From positions 40,500-104,499 of the forward strand of contig CALBLK010000076.1 of assembly GCA_937895845.1 (NCBI GenBank): a DNA stretch of 64,000 nt, read 5' to 3'. This DNA comes from an uncultured Prevotella sp. GTDB lineage: Bacteria; Bacteroidota; Bacteroidia; Bacteroidales; Bacteroidaceae. Positions 33,085 to 42,061 of the stretch are shown piece after piece. How positions within the stretch are numbered: the first letter of the stretch is position 1; every line of letters begins with the position of its first letter. The position numbers were made by a program, and so were the translations under genes. The notes under the pieces are model-generated. The model saw only the letters and a list, made by a program, of their open reading frames with translations, was not told the DNA's origin and searched no databases.

Positions 33085-34182
33085 TCATTTCACGGTTACC
33101 CGCTTCGTGGCCTCCTGTTCCTTGTTTCTGCGGTTTACCACCGTTACCACCGCCTGTGCCAGGCTGAGGAATGCCTGTCCTGTCACGGTGTCGGGCCTGG
33201 TGGCGGCCGGCTCGCCGGCGTCGCCGCTCTCGCAGATGCTCTGCACCAGCGGAATCTGTGCCAGCAGCGGGGTGCCCATCTCTTCGGCCAGCGCCTTGCA
33301 TCCGCCGTTGCCGAAGATGTAGTACTTGTTCCCGGGAAGTTCTGCCGGCGTGAACCACGCCATGTTCTCGACAAGTCCCAGGATGGGCACGTTCACCTTG
33401 TCGTTGCGGTACATGTCGATGCCCTTGCGCGCGTCGGCCAGTGCCACTTTCTGCGGTGTGCTCACGATGACCGCCCCCGTGATGGCCAGCGTTTGGAGCA
33501 GGGTGAGGTGAATGTCGCTGGTTCCCGGCGGCGTGTCCAGCACGAAGTAGTCCAGCTCGCCCCAGTCGGCGTCGGCGATAAGCTGCTTCAGTGCGTTGCA
33601 GGCCATGCCGCCGCGCCACAGCGTGGCCGTGCCGGGGTTGACAAAGAAGCCTATGCTCAGCAGTTTCACCCCATATTTCTCTACCGGCTCGATGAGCTGG
33701 CGGCCGTCTTTCTCCACGGCATACGGGCGCGCGTCCTCCACATGGAACATCTTGGGCATGGAGGGGCCGAAGATGTCGGTGTCAAGCAGTCCCACGCGAA
33801 AGCCCATCCTGGCCAGCGCGATGGCCAGGTTGGCGGCCACGGTGCTCTTGCCCACGCCGCCCTTGCCCGAGCTCACGGCGATGATGTTCTTCACCCCGGG
33901 CAGCAGCTTGTCAAGCTCCGGGCGGGGCTTCGACTTGTATTCCGTTTCAATGGTCACCGCCACATCCTTGCCCACGTGGTAGTGTATGGCCGCCTCGGCA
34001 GCCTTGACGGTTGACTTCAGAAACGGGTCTGTGTCACGCGGAAACGTCAGTGTCACGCGCACCTGCATGCCGTTGATGCTCGGGGTGTCGGCCACCATGC
34101 CGCTTTCCACCAGGTTCTTCTTGGTCCCGGGGTAGGTCACTGTGGCCAGCGCGTCGAGAATCAGTTTGGGATAGAGTGTCAT
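33085..34182 (-). CDS. mrp: Mrp/NBP35-family ATPase (Fe-S cluster carrier type)
   Basis: The 365-residue protein has an N-terminal MIP18-like domain (about residues 1-90). A P-loop ATPase follows with the deviant Walker A SSGKGGVGKSTVAANLAIAL (about 104-123), LLDTDIFGPSMPKMF and YFVLDTPPGTSDIHLTLLQT. Mrp/ApbC proteins bind and pass on Fe-S clusters. The CXXC pair normally found late in the sequence is absent: the matching stretch reads ENMAWFTPAELPGNKYYIFG. It is the first gene of a minus-strand run with the LUD gene, topB and porE. Confidence 0.92.
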   Translation of the reverse strand: MTLYPKLILDALATVTYPGTKKNLVESGMVADTPSINGMQVRVTLTFPRDTDPFLKSTVKAAEAAIHYHVGKDVAVTIETEYKSKPRPELDKLLPGVKNIIAVSSGKGGVGKSTVAANLAIALARMGFRVGLLDTDIFGPSMPKMFHVEDARPYAVEKDGRQLIEPVEKYGVKLLSIGFFVNPGTATLWRGGMACNALKQLIADADWGELDYFVLDTPPGTSDIHLTLLQTLAITGAVIVSTPQKVALADARKGIDMYRNDKVNVPILGLVENMAWFTPAELPGNKYYIFGNGGCKALAEEMGTPLLAQIPLVQSICESGDAGEPAATRPDTVTGQAFLSLAQAVVTVVNRRNKEQEATKRVTVK

Positions 34183-34890
34183 TGCTTTGGTGATTTGGTT
34201 CGTTTAGCTGGCAAAGTTACACAATTTCGGCCTATTCCGCCACCTTTTCCGGGGCTTTTTTTCTGAGGCCCTGGCCTTGGCTGCCGGGGGGCGCTGGCGG
34301 CCAAAATGCCCCTGTCCGGCAGCAGGGGCGCGGCGGCATCCAGTCTTCTTTGTGTTAGGAATTATTAACTTTTTGAACGTTTCTGTTTAACACTGCCTTT
34401 CCGCTTCAGATAGCTTCCGGTCGCTGGCTGCAAGGCCGCGGAACGGCTTTGTCCAGGCAGGCCAGGTTTTCTGAAACGGGCGCTTTGCCAGTTGCCGGCC
34501 ATCGGGTGGTGCCTTTCTGCGGCCTGCTCGGCGCGTCTGACTGCGCCATCCGGCTCGTTTGGTGTGCCCATCTGGTCTGTCTGGCCGCTCCAAACGGTCA
34601 GTTCCGTCCTCTCGCACGGCCCTTTCTGCAAGCAGTATGATTGCACATCGGGTTGAATAAAGCAGGTGGCGGGCTGTGAGCCAGCGGCTTGCGAATGCAC
34701 AAGCGAGGATGGCGTATTTGCCGCCATCGGGCCTTGCACAGGGAGAAACGCTGTATTTTGCGACTTTCAAGCCACTTTTTGCCTGAAAAATTAAGAAATG
34801 AAAGGTTTGTTAACGCCGTGCAATCACAGCTTGGACGCAGGTCGGTCTCCTGCAGGTGCAGCCCCTGGCTGGCAGGCACGCGCAAAGGAA
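34183..34890. other. long intergenic region upstream of mrp
   Basis: About 700 bases between mrp and the trmB terminator. On the minus strand TAACTTTG at 34212-34219 fits a -7 element for mrp. The rest holds only short overlapping frames in several phases with no recognisable protein (for example 34365-34770 minus). No tRNA, repeat array or IS end was seen. A degraded gene or an undetected RNA is possible. Confidence 0.45.
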
Positions 34891-34935
34891 AGTGACCGCC
34901 CCTCGGTCAGAAAGTCTGGCCCGGGGGCGGTCACT
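34891..34935 (-). terminator. hairpin terminator after trmB
   Basis: AGTGACCGCCCC (34891-34902) pairs perfectly with GGGGCGGTCACT (34924-34935). An inner GTCAGA/TCTGGC stem extends the structure. On the minus strand it is followed by a modest TTCCTTTG run. Confidence 0.65.
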
Positions 34936-34950
34936 GTGATGGAAGCCGGC

Positions 34951-35721
34951 TCACACGCGCTTGTCCAGCGGACTGCGCTTGCTGCGGTGATAGCTGCGAT
35001 AGTCGTCAAGGGGTATCTCCACCTCGGGCTCAGCCAGCTCGCCGGCCTGGGGCAGCTGGAACTTCATGTACCTGATGTTCAGCCCGCGCTCAATCCACAT
35101 TGATTCATAGTAGGTGCGGATGCCGAGAATCCGGGCGGTCTCCGCGTCGATGCCCCCGGTGTGGTAGAGGTCTTCTGTGCGGAAGATGAGCGGCAGACGG
35201 TTGCGCTCCACCATATACGTGGTGTAGGTGAACAGGAAGTTCGAGTCGGTCTTCAGGTGAATGGTGCCCCCGTCTGTCAGGAAGTGGCGGTAGCGGTTCA
35301 TGAAGTATGTGCTTGTCAGCCGCTTGCGCGGGTTCTTCATCTGCGGGTCGCTGAAGGTGAGCCATATCTCCTGCACCTCGCCGGGAGCGAAGAAGCGGTC
35401 GATTATCTCGATGTTGGTGCGCAGGAAAGCCACGTTCTCCAGCTTCTCGCCAAGGGCCATGGTGGCCCCCGTCCACATCCGCGCCCCCTTGATGTCAACG
35501 CCGATGAAGTTTACCTCGGGGTAGAGGCGCGCCAGCTCCACGGTGTATTCGCCCTTGCCGCAGCCCAGCTCCAGCACGATGGGGTGCCAGTTGTGGAAAT
35601 ACGTCTCGCGCCAGTGCCCTTTCATCTCGAAAGGCACCTGCCGGGCCACAGAGTAGGGGTATTGGAACACATTGCCATACCGCTCCATGTCGGCGAACTT
35701 CGCCAGCTTTCCTTTGCTCAT
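34951..35721 (-). CDS. trmB: tRNA (guanine-N7-)-methyltransferase TrmB
   Basis: TrmB makes m7G at position 46 of tRNA. The 256-residue protein has the SAM site IVLELGCGKGEYTVELARLY, FIGVDIKGARMW, then EIWLTFSDPQMKNPRKRLTS carrying the family catalytic motif, and GTIHLKTDSNFLFTYT. It lies 80 bases after the DUF975 gene and ends at a hairpin. The C-terminal basic tail (YHRSKRSPLDKRV) is longer than in E. coli. Confidence 0.95.
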   Translation of the reverse strand: MSKGKLAKFADMERYGNVFQYPYSVARQVPFEMKGHWRETYFHNWHPIVLELGCGKGEYTVELARLYPEVNFIGVDIKGARMWTGATMALGEKLENVAFLRTNIEIIDRFFAPGEVQEIWLTFSDPQMKNPRKRLTSTYFMNRYRHFLTDGGTIHLKTDSNFLFTYTTYMVERNRLPLIFRTEDLYHTGGIDAETARILGIRTYYESMWIERGLNIRYMKFQLPQAGELAEPEVEIPLDDYRSYHRSKRSPLDKRV

Positions 35722-35801
35722 AAGTTGGTGCTCAAAATAGATCAGTGTCGGTCGCTATGCCAGCTGGCACCGTTCGCGGGCCGGCCTGCGTTGTGCTGCT
35801 G

Positions 35802-36446
35802 TCATTCGTCTTCTTCGTCAGTGTCCAGCAGGGAGTCGTCCGATTCGAAATCGGCTTTCACTTCCTCGTAGAAGCGCGCCAGGCTCATCTGGCAGTAGGG
35901 CACCAGGAACACGAAGCCGATGCCCAGCGTAAGGCACGACAGGATGAACCAGCCGATGAAGCTGAGGTAGAGCACGAAAAGGTCCATTTTGTGCCCCTGC
36001 ATCAGCCGCATGCTGTAAATGATGGCCTTGTCGTAGCTTGCCTTGGGGTTGTCCTTGAGGATGAATGGGGTCATGGCATAGGAGAGGCTCTTGACGATGC
36101 CGGGGACAATGAGCAGCAGCGTCCACAGAAAGGTGTACACCCCTCTGAGCAGCAGTGTGCCGAACACGCGCCAGAAGTCCTTGTAGCCGTCAAACAGGTT
36201 GCCCGCGTCGACAGCGCCGCCGCGCAGCTTGTCGAGGAACAGCACGATGAAGCCCCATGACAAGGGCAGGATCAGGAGAGACAGCAGCGAGCTGCCTATG
36301 ACAAACGCCGGAGCTGCCGAGAGCGAGCTGGTGCCGGACACGGCAAAGGAGATGACATAAAACACAATGGTGATGATGGCGGCCTGCGCCCAGAATCCCT
36401 TGAGGTGCTTGAGTGCCTCGTTCTTGATGAAAGTACTTGAAATCAT
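35802..36446 (-). CDS. DUF975-family membrane protein
   Basis: The 214-residue protein has about six hydrophobic segments with the DUF975 hallmarks ALKHLKGFWAQAAIITIVFY, GAVDAGNLFDGYKDFWRVFG and LSYAMTPFILKDNPKASYDK. It has an acidic C-terminal tail (DDSLLDTDEEDE). The family is widespread in Firmicutes and Bacteroidota with no firm function. It lies between ilvE (62 bases upstream) and trmB (80 bases downstream) on the same strand. Confidence 0.9.
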   Translation of the reverse strand: MISSTFIKNEALKHLKGFWAQAAIITIVFYVISFAVSGTSSLSAAPAFVIGSSLLSLLILPLSWGFIVLFLDKLRGGAVDAGNLFDGYKDFWRVFGTLLLRGVYTFLWTLLLIVPGIVKSLSYAMTPFILKDNPKASYDKAIIYSMRLMQGHKMDLFVLYLSFIGWFILSCLTLGIGFVFLVPYCQMSLARFYEEVKADFESDDSLLDTDEEDE

Positions 36447-36508
36447 ATTGGTGAAGTGTTAAGTGGATGAAACGGACTGTTTTCCGCTGCGGTGCTGCGG
36501 TGCAGCCC

Positions 36509-37531
36509 TTAGCCGATGACCACGGATGTCCAGCCGTGCTTGTCCTCGATGGTGCCATACTGGATGCCGCGGAGGGTCTCGTAGAGCTTGGTCGAGACGG
36601 GGCCCGGCTTGCCATCGTGGCTGAAAGTGTAGCGCTTGCCGTTGTCAAGGTCGTCAATATAGGAGATGGGCGAGATGACAGCAGCCGTGCCGCAGGCCCC
36701 CGCCTCCTCGAATGTAGACAGCTCCTCTTCGGGAACGGGGCGGCGCTCCACCTTGAGCCCCAGGTCTTCGGCCACCTGCATCAGACTCTTGTTGGTGATG
36801 GACGGCAGGATGCTCGTGGACTTCGGGGTGATGTAGGTGTTGTTCTTGATGCCGAAGAAGTTGGCTGCGCCACACTCGTCAATGTATTTTTTCTCCTTCG
36901 CGTCAAGGTAGAACTCGCAGGCGTAGCCCTTTTCGTGAGCCATGTTGTTGGCGTAGAGCGAGGCCGCATAGTTGCCGCCCACCTTGTATCTGCCGGTGCC
37001 GAGGGGCGCGGCGCGGTCGTGGTCACGCACAATCACGTAGGGGTTGGTGGAGAAGCCGCCCTTGAAGTAGGGGCCAACCGGGGTGACAAATATCATGAAC
37101 AGGTACTCCTTGGCCGGGTGAACCCCCACCTGGGGGCTGGTGCCGACCAGCAGCGGGCGGATGTAGAGGGTGGCGCCGCTCTCGTAGGTGGGGATGTATT
37201 CCTGGTTGAGGCGCACCACCTTCCTGACCATCTCGGTGAACAGCTCGGTCGGGACCTCGGGCATCAGGATGCCGCGGCAGGTGCTCTGCAGGCGTGCGGC
37301 GTTCTCCTCGACGCGGAACAGGCGCACCCTGCCGTCGGGGCAGCGGTAGGCTTTCAGCCCCTCAAAGGCTTCCTGGCCGTAGTGCAGGCAGGTGGCCGCC
37401 ATGTGCATCTTGATGTATTCGTCGGAGCAAACCTCGATTTCACCCCATTTTCCGTTGCGGTAGTAGCAACGCACGTTGTAGTCTGTTGGCAGGTAGCCAA
37501 ACGAGAGATTCGACCAGTCTAATGCTTTCAT
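36509..37531 (-). CDS. ilvE: branched-chain amino-acid aminotransferase
   Basis: IlvE performs the last transamination in valine, leucine and isoleucine synthesis, or the first in their breakdown, with pyridoxal phosphate. The 340-residue protein has HYGQEAFEGLKAYRCPDGRV, the lysine region GRYKVGGNYAASLYANN, DECGAANFFGIKNN and EAGACGTAAVISPISYIDDL. Length fits the larger class II (BCAT2/eukaryote-like) bacterial group. It has its own promoter and may drive the DUF975 and trmB genes downstream. Confidence 0.95.
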   Translation of the reverse strand: MKALDWSNLSFGYLPTDYNVRCYYRNGKWGEIEVCSDEYIKMHMAATCLHYGQEAFEGLKAYRCPDGRVRLFRVEENAARLQSTCRGILMPEVPTELFTEMVRKVVRLNQEYIPTYESGATLYIRPLLVGTSPQVGVHPAKEYLFMIFVTPVGPYFKGGFSTNPYVIVRDHDRAAPLGTGRYKVGGNYAASLYANNMAHEKGYACEFYLDAKEKKYIDECGAANFFGIKNNTYITPKSTSILPSITNKSLMQVAEDLGLKVERRPVPEEELSTFEEAGACGTAAVISPISYIDDLDNGKRYTFSHDGKPGPVSTKLYETLRGIQYGTIEDKHGWTSVVIG

Positions 37532-37580
37532 ATCTTCTTGTTTTATGTTGTACGTTCCGGTGTGAAACCTTAATATGTTG

Positions 37581-37611
37581 CAAAAGTAGTGAATTTATTG
37601 ATATTTTGCAA
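37581..37611 (-). promoter_or_regulatory. promoter of ilvE
   Basis: On the minus strand, TTG at 37609-37611 and TACTTTTG at 37581-37588 are 20 bases apart; the ATG is at 37531. The -33 element lies next to the end of xseB. Confidence 0.68.
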
Positions 37612-37614
37612 TGG

Positions 37615-37800
37615 TTATGCGTTTAAAAGTGCCTTTTTGATTTCCTTGTCCGTCTTGGCGAGCTTGTCACGGCAGTATTTGATGAGCTGCTGGGCGGTTT
37701 TCAGTCGCTCTCCCATCTGGTCGACGTCCAGTTCGTTGTTCTCCATTTGGCGCACAATCTGCTCCAGTTGGCGCATGGCCTCTTCGTAAGTGATGTTCAT
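37615..37800 (-). CDS. xseB: exodeoxyribonuclease VII small subunit
   Basis: The 61-residue protein (MNITYEEAMRQLEQIVRQME, then ELDVDQMGERLKTAQQLIKY) has the helical hairpin of XseB. Its ATG overlaps the stop of xseA by four bases, so the subunits of exonuclease VII are translationally coupled. The enzyme degrades single-stranded DNA from both ends. Confidence 0.95.
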   Translation of the reverse strand: MNITYEEAMRQLEQIVRQMENNELDVDQMGERLKTAQQLIKYCRDKLAKTDKEIKKALLNA

Positions 37801-39125
37801 ATTTCTGCGGATTCTTGTGGTTTGACTACTGACAGGATGGCGCCCCGCTCCACCCGGGTCTCTATGGTGTCGCCCGGCTTGATGTCGGACGGACTGTGTA
37901 TGGCCCTGCCCTTGAACAGGGTGATGCTGTAACCTCGCTTGAGCGGCAGTGCCGGGTCGAGGGCCAGCGCGCGCTGCTCGAGCAGGGCGATGCGGTGCTG
38001 CTGGCCTGTGAGCATGGCCTGCGCCCCCGCTTTCAGCCGCTGCGAGAGGCGGTCAAGGCCGGCTGACTGCTGCTGTACAGCCCGTGCTGTGGCCGCCGAC
38101 AGCCTGGTGGCGAGCATGCTGAGGCGCGCCTCCTGGCGCGTCCTTGCCAGTGAGAACAGCCTTGGTATGGTTTCGGCCAGCCGGTCAAGCCGCCCCCTCT
38201 CCAGGTCAATGCGGTGGGTGACGGCCGCCGTGATGCGCTCCCCGATGCTGTCGAGGGCGTCGGCCGCCTCCTTCAGGTGGGCGATGAGAAAGGCTGCGGC
38301 CGCCGTGGGTGTCTTTACCCGCGTGTGAGAAATCATGTCAAGCACGCACTCGTCGCGCTCGTGGCCGATGCCGGTGATGACGGGCAGGGGGAAGTTGGCC
38401 ACGTTCTCGGCCAGCTCCAGGCTGTCAAAGCCCGCCATGTCACTGGTGGCGCCGCCGCCGCGGATAATCACCACACAGTCGAACTCGTCGGCCCGCGCGT
38501 TGATTTGGTTGAGCGCGTTGATGATGCTTGGCCCGACCTGCTCGCCCTGCATGACGGCAGGGAACAGCGTGACGGAGAAGCCGAAGCCGTAGTCGTTGTG
38601 AAGCAGCTGGTCGCAGAAGTCGCCGTAGCCGGCCGCTGTCTCGCTGGAGATCACCGCTATGCGCCGCGCAATGGCGCAGAGGGGCAGCTCCTTGTTGAGC
38701 GTGAACACGCCCTCGGCTTTCAGCCGTGCGACAATCTCCTGCCGCTTGCGGGCCATGTCGCCCAGCGTGTAGGTGGGGTCGATGTCAGTGACTATCCACG
38801 AGAAGCCGTAGGTTTCGTGGAACTGCGGGTAGACCTCGAGCAGCATCTTCATCCCGGCGCGCGGCTCGTTGCCCGCGATGCGGGTGAAGTAGGGGCGCAG
38901 CACCGCCCATGCCTGCCGCCAGCACTTGGCCGATGCGCGTGCCAGCGGCACGTTGCCGTGAGGGTCTTTCTGTACCAGCTCCATGTAGCAGTGGCCGTGC
39001 GATTCGCGCAGCTCGGACACCTCGGCCTCGACCCAGTAGCGTCCGTCCATGGTCAGCTCGATGGCCTGGCGCACCAGGCCGTTGAGCTCAAGGAGTGACA
39101 AAGGATGAGAAGTCGGGTATGCCAT
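37797..39125 (-). CDS. xseA: exodeoxyribonuclease VII large subunit
   Basis: The 442-residue protein has an N-terminal OB-fold domain (LSLLELNGLVRQAIELTMDG, RYWVEAEVSELRESHGHCYM). The catalytic core shows IAVISSETAAGYGDFCDQLL, VVIIRGGGATSDMAGFDSLE and ITGIGHERDECVLDMISHTR. A long coiled coil and a KRGYSITLFKGRAI end follow. Its start lies 38 bases inside the end of the upstream subtilase gene, an unusually long overlap. No shorter start would preserve the OB fold. Confidence 0.94.
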   Translation of the reverse strand: MAYPTSHPLSLLELNGLVRQAIELTMDGRYWVEAEVSELRESHGHCYMELVQKDPHGNVPLARASAKCWRQAWAVLRPYFTRIAGNEPRAGMKMLLEVYPQFHETYGFSWIVTDIDPTYTLGDMARKRQEIVARLKAEGVFTLNKELPLCAIARRIAVISSETAAGYGDFCDQLLHNDYGFGFSVTLFPAVMQGEQVGPSIINALNQINARADEFDCVVIIRGGGATSDMAGFDSLELAENVANFPLPVITGIGHERDECVLDMISHTRVKTPTAAAAFLIAHLKEAADALDSIGERITAAVTHRIDLERGRLDRLAETIPRLFSLARTRQEARLSMLATRLSAATARAVQQQSAGLDRLSQRLKAGAQAMLTGQQHRIALLEQRALALDPALPLKRGYSITLFKGRAIHSPSDIKPGDTIETRVERGAILSVVKPQESAEI

Positions 39126-40488
39126 AGCCGAAAATGGTGTTAGGGTTCTTATGGTTGCTGCCGCAATGGCGCACCATGTCTATGATTTCGAGTGCGGTCT
39201 TGTTGGGAAAAGCCTGCCACAGGCAGGCCACCAGGCCGCAGACAATGGGCGCAGCAAACGAAGTGCCCATGTCCTGGGTGAGCGAGCCGCGCCCCGAGAT
39301 GAGCCACGCCGGGCTGCCCACCGCCATCACGTCGGGCTTGATGCGCCCGTCCTGCGTCGGGCCGACGCTGCAAAAGGGCGCGTTGCTCAGGGTGGGGGTG
39401 ACCGCCCCCACGGTGATGATGTTGTCGGCGTCGGCCGGAAACGACACTTTCTTCCACGGCCCCATGCCGTTGTTGCCGGCGCTGTTGACCAGCACGATGC
39501 CCTTGGAGGCCAGCATGGATGCGGCCCGCGAGATGAAGGCGGTGTGCCCGTCCATCTCCTCATAGCGATGGTCGCCCACGTGGTGGTCGAACTCTGTGTA
39601 GCCAAGGCTGCTGTTAATGATGTCGGCCCCCACCGAGTCGGCAAACTCCGCCGCCATCACCCAGTAGTCCTCCTCCACCGGCTGCTCCGTCTGCTGGTCC
39701 TCGCAGCGCAACAGCCAGTAGCCCGCGCCCGGCGCGGTTCCCACAAACACATGGGGCGCCCACGCCCCCATGAGCGACAGCACCTTGGTGCCATGGTCGG
39801 TCTCCCGGTAGATGTCTGGCGAGAGTGGGTACACAAAGTCGTGCGTGCCCAGAATCTTGGTCTTCCTGAATGCCCTGATGCGGTCAACGTTCTCAAAGCC
39901 GCCGTCAAGCACGGCGATGGTCATGCCGCGGCCGGTGAACCCTTTTGCGTGCAGCTTGTGGCCTCCGAGCTGCTCTGTCTGGCTTGCCGCTGCGGCATAG
40001 TGCGACGCGGGAATGGAGTCCCATGGGTTGAAAGCCTCCTGCACCCTTCTGTGGCGCAGGGGGCGTGGCACCGTGTCGGGCGCGTGCCACACCTGCTCGA
40101 AGCCTGTAACGAAGGGCAGGCTCTGCAAGTCACGCTCCACGCCGGAGCCGGGACAGCTCACCAAAACGCTGTTGAGCCACTTGCTCGTGCCCACCACGTG
40201 AGCTCCCGCCTTGCGGATGGCATCCAGGTAGCGGCCGCTCACGGGCAGGTCGGTAGAGTCAATCCGGAGCCCCTGGCGCTCGCGGCGCTCGATGGCTTTG
40301 CGTGACAGAAACTTCTGGGGGTGTTCCGGTGAACAGGCCGTTCCGCGCTTGTCGCCCAAGGTCAGGCGGAACAGTCCGTCCCTTGTGCCGGTATAGTCCT
40401 GGCTCTCTGATATATCCTTGCTCTGCACCCTGACGGCAAGCACCGTGGCGAAGAGCAGGGAAAGGAGCAAAACAAGGCGTTGTTTCAT
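39088..40488 (-). CDS. secreted subtilisin-like serine protease (S8 family)
   Basis: The 466-residue protein has a signal peptide (MKQRLVLLLSLLFATVLAVR) and a pro-region to about residue 185. The S8 catalytic domain has D195 in IAVLDGGFEN, H232 in DHGTKVLSLMG, the oxyanion Asn in NSAGNNGMG and S410 in GTSFAAPIVCG. It ends in GYGIPDFSSFVTP with no T9SS-type C-terminal domain, so it probably stays in the periplasm or leaves by another route. It has a clear promoter and overlaps xseA by 38 bases. Confidence 0.92.
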   Translation of the reverse strand: MKQRLVLLLSLLFATVLAVRVQSKDISESQDYTGTRDGLFRLTLGDKRGTACSPEHPQKFLSRKAIERRERQGLRIDSTDLPVSGRYLDAIRKAGAHVVGTSKWLNSVLVSCPGSGVERDLQSLPFVTGFEQVWHAPDTVPRPLRHRRVQEAFNPWDSIPASHYAAAASQTEQLGGHKLHAKGFTGRGMTIAVLDGGFENVDRIRAFRKTKILGTHDFVYPLSPDIYRETDHGTKVLSLMGAWAPHVFVGTAPGAGYWLLRCEDQQTEQPVEEDYWVMAAEFADSVGADIINSSLGYTEFDHHVGDHRYEEMDGHTAFISRAASMLASKGIVLVNSAGNNGMGPWKKVSFPADADNIITVGAVTPTLSNAPFCSVGPTQDGRIKPDVMAVGSPAWLISGRGSLTQDMGTSFAAPIVCGLVACLWQAFPNKTALEIIDMVRHCGSNHKNPNTIFGYGIPDFSSFVTP

Positions 40489-40513
40489 TTTTGTTTCAGG
40501 CTGTTTTGGGGTG

Positions 40514-40544
40514 CAAACTTACTGCTAATTCCGCTAAAATCCAA
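40514..40544 (-). promoter_or_regulatory. promoter of the subtilase-xseA-xseB operon
   Basis: On the minus strand, TTG at 40542-40544 and TAAGTTTG at 40514-40521 are 20 bases apart; the ATG is at 40488. Confidence 0.7.
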
Positions 40545-40560
40545 ATAAAATGGCCATTTC

Positions 40561-40593
40561 TTGGTGATGGCAATAAATAAATTGTTAACTTTG
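40561..40593 (+). promoter_or_regulatory. promoter of the MATE exporter gene
   Basis: TTG at 40561-40563 and TAACTTTG at 40586-40593, with the ATG at 40629. The spacing of 22 is slightly long. Confidence 0.6.
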
Positions 40594-40628
40594 CAGGGCG
40601 CGAAAAAGCGAATGAACACGATTTGACT

Positions 40629-41981
40629 ATGACCGCAAACCAGTCAGCTTTAGAATTGGGAACCAAGCCTGTGGGGCGGTTGCTCATGCAGTATGCCCTG
40701 CCGGCGATAGTGGCCATGACGGCCTCCTCCTTATATAATATGGTAGACAGCATATTTATCGGGCAGGGCGTTGGCCCGCTTGCCATAGCCGGACTGGCCC
40801 TTACCTTTCCCTTTATGAACCTGTCGGCAGCCTTTGGCGCTGCGGTGGGCGTGGGCGCCTCTACCTTTATCTCGGTCAAGCTGGGGCAGAAGGACTATCA
40901 GACGGCCCGGCATATCCTGGGCAACACGGTGACGCTCAATCTCATCATTGGCATCGCTTTCAGCGTGCTTGCCCTTGTCTTTCTTGACCCGATACTCTAT
41001 TTCTTCGGCGCAAGCGACCAGACCATCCCCTATGCGCGCGACTATATGGTCATTATCCTGCTGGGCAATGTCGTCTCGCACATGTATCTGGGAATGAACG
41101 CCGTGCTGCGTGCCGCCGGCAAGCCGCGCCAGGCGATGTATGCCACCATGTTTACGGTGCTGGTCAACACCGCGCTTGACCCCCTGTTCATCTATTCGTT
41201 CAACATGGGAATACAAGGCGCGGCCTATGCCACCGTCCTGTCGCAGGCACTGGCCCTGGCGTGGCAGATGCGCCTGTTTGCCGACCGCAGGCAGCTGCTC
41301 CACCTCCAGCGTGGCACTTACAGGCTTGTCGGTGACATTGTGCGCAACATCATTGCCGTCGGACTGTCACCTTTCTCCATGAACCTGTGTGCCTGTGTGG
41401 TGGTGATTTTCATCAACAAGAGCCTGCAGAGCTACGGGGGCGACCTGGCTGTTGGCGCCTATGGCATTGCCAACCGCATCGCCTTTGTGGTTGTCATGAT
41501 TAACATGGGCGTGAACCAGGGCATGCAGCCCATTGCCGGCTACAACTTTGGCGCGCAGCGGATAGACCGTCTGATGCGTGTGGTCAAGCTTTCCATACTG
41601 GCTGCCACGGCCATTGCCGTGACGGGATTCCTTGTGGCGGAGCTGGCGCCGCAGCCTTGCGTGCGCCTGTTTACCACCGACGAGACACTTACCGGCCTTG
41701 CTGTCGGCGGTCTGCGCATCATGATGGCGGCCTTCCCGCTGGTGGGCTACCAGATGGTGGTCACCAATTTCTTCCAGAGCATCGGCTATGCCAAGGTGAG
41801 CATCTTTCTCTCCCTGTCACGGCAAATGATTTTCCTGCTGCCCCTGGTGCTTGTGCTGCCGCCCATCTTTGGCGTGGAGGGCGTGTGGTGGGCCATGCCT
41901 GCGTCTGACACCGTGTCTGCCCTTGTCACGTTGGTGATGATGCAGCGGTATATGAAGAGGCTGGGGTGGAAGCCGGCATAG
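40629..41981 (+). CDS. MATE-family multidrug/cation exporter
   Basis: The 450-residue protein starts at the ATG at 40629 (MTANQSALELGTKPVGRLLM). It has twelve predicted membrane spans in two halves. The family signatures are YNMVDSIFIGQGVGPLAIAG in the first half and MINMGVNQGMQPIAGYNFGA in the second. MATE proteins expel cationic drugs and dyes using Na+ or H+. It begins the plus-strand cluster; the next gene is 80 bases away. Confidence 0.93.
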   Translation: MTANQSALELGTKPVGRLLMQYALPAIVAMTASSLYNMVDSIFIGQGVGPLAIAGLALTFPFMNLSAAFGAAVGVGASTFISVKLGQKDYQTARHILGNTVTLNLIIGIAFSVLALVFLDPILYFFGASDQTIPYARDYMVIILLGNVVSHMYLGMNAVLRAAGKPRQAMYATMFTVLVNTALDPLFIYSFNMGIQGAAYATVLSQALALAWQMRLFADRRQLLHLQRGTYRLVGDIVRNIIAVGLSPFSMNLCACVVVIFINKSLQSYGGDLAVGAYGIANRIAFVVVMINMGVNQGMQPIAGYNFGAQRIDRLMRVVKLSILAATAIAVTGFLVAELAPQPCVRLFTTDETLTGLAVGGLRIMMAAFPLVGYQMVVTNFFQSIGYAKVSIFLSLSRQMIFLLPLVLVLPPIFGVEGVWWAMPASDTVSALVTLVMMQRYMKRLGWKPA

Positions 41982-42061
41982 GAGTGACGGGCAGTCATCC
42001 TGCAACCGCTATATAATAATGTATGAACAATAATTGACACCCGCATAACTGAAAACTGAAT

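Noticed and set aside
34365..34885. Several overlapping short frames upstream of mrp
   Set aside because: Mutually overlapping frames in different phases with no conserved features.
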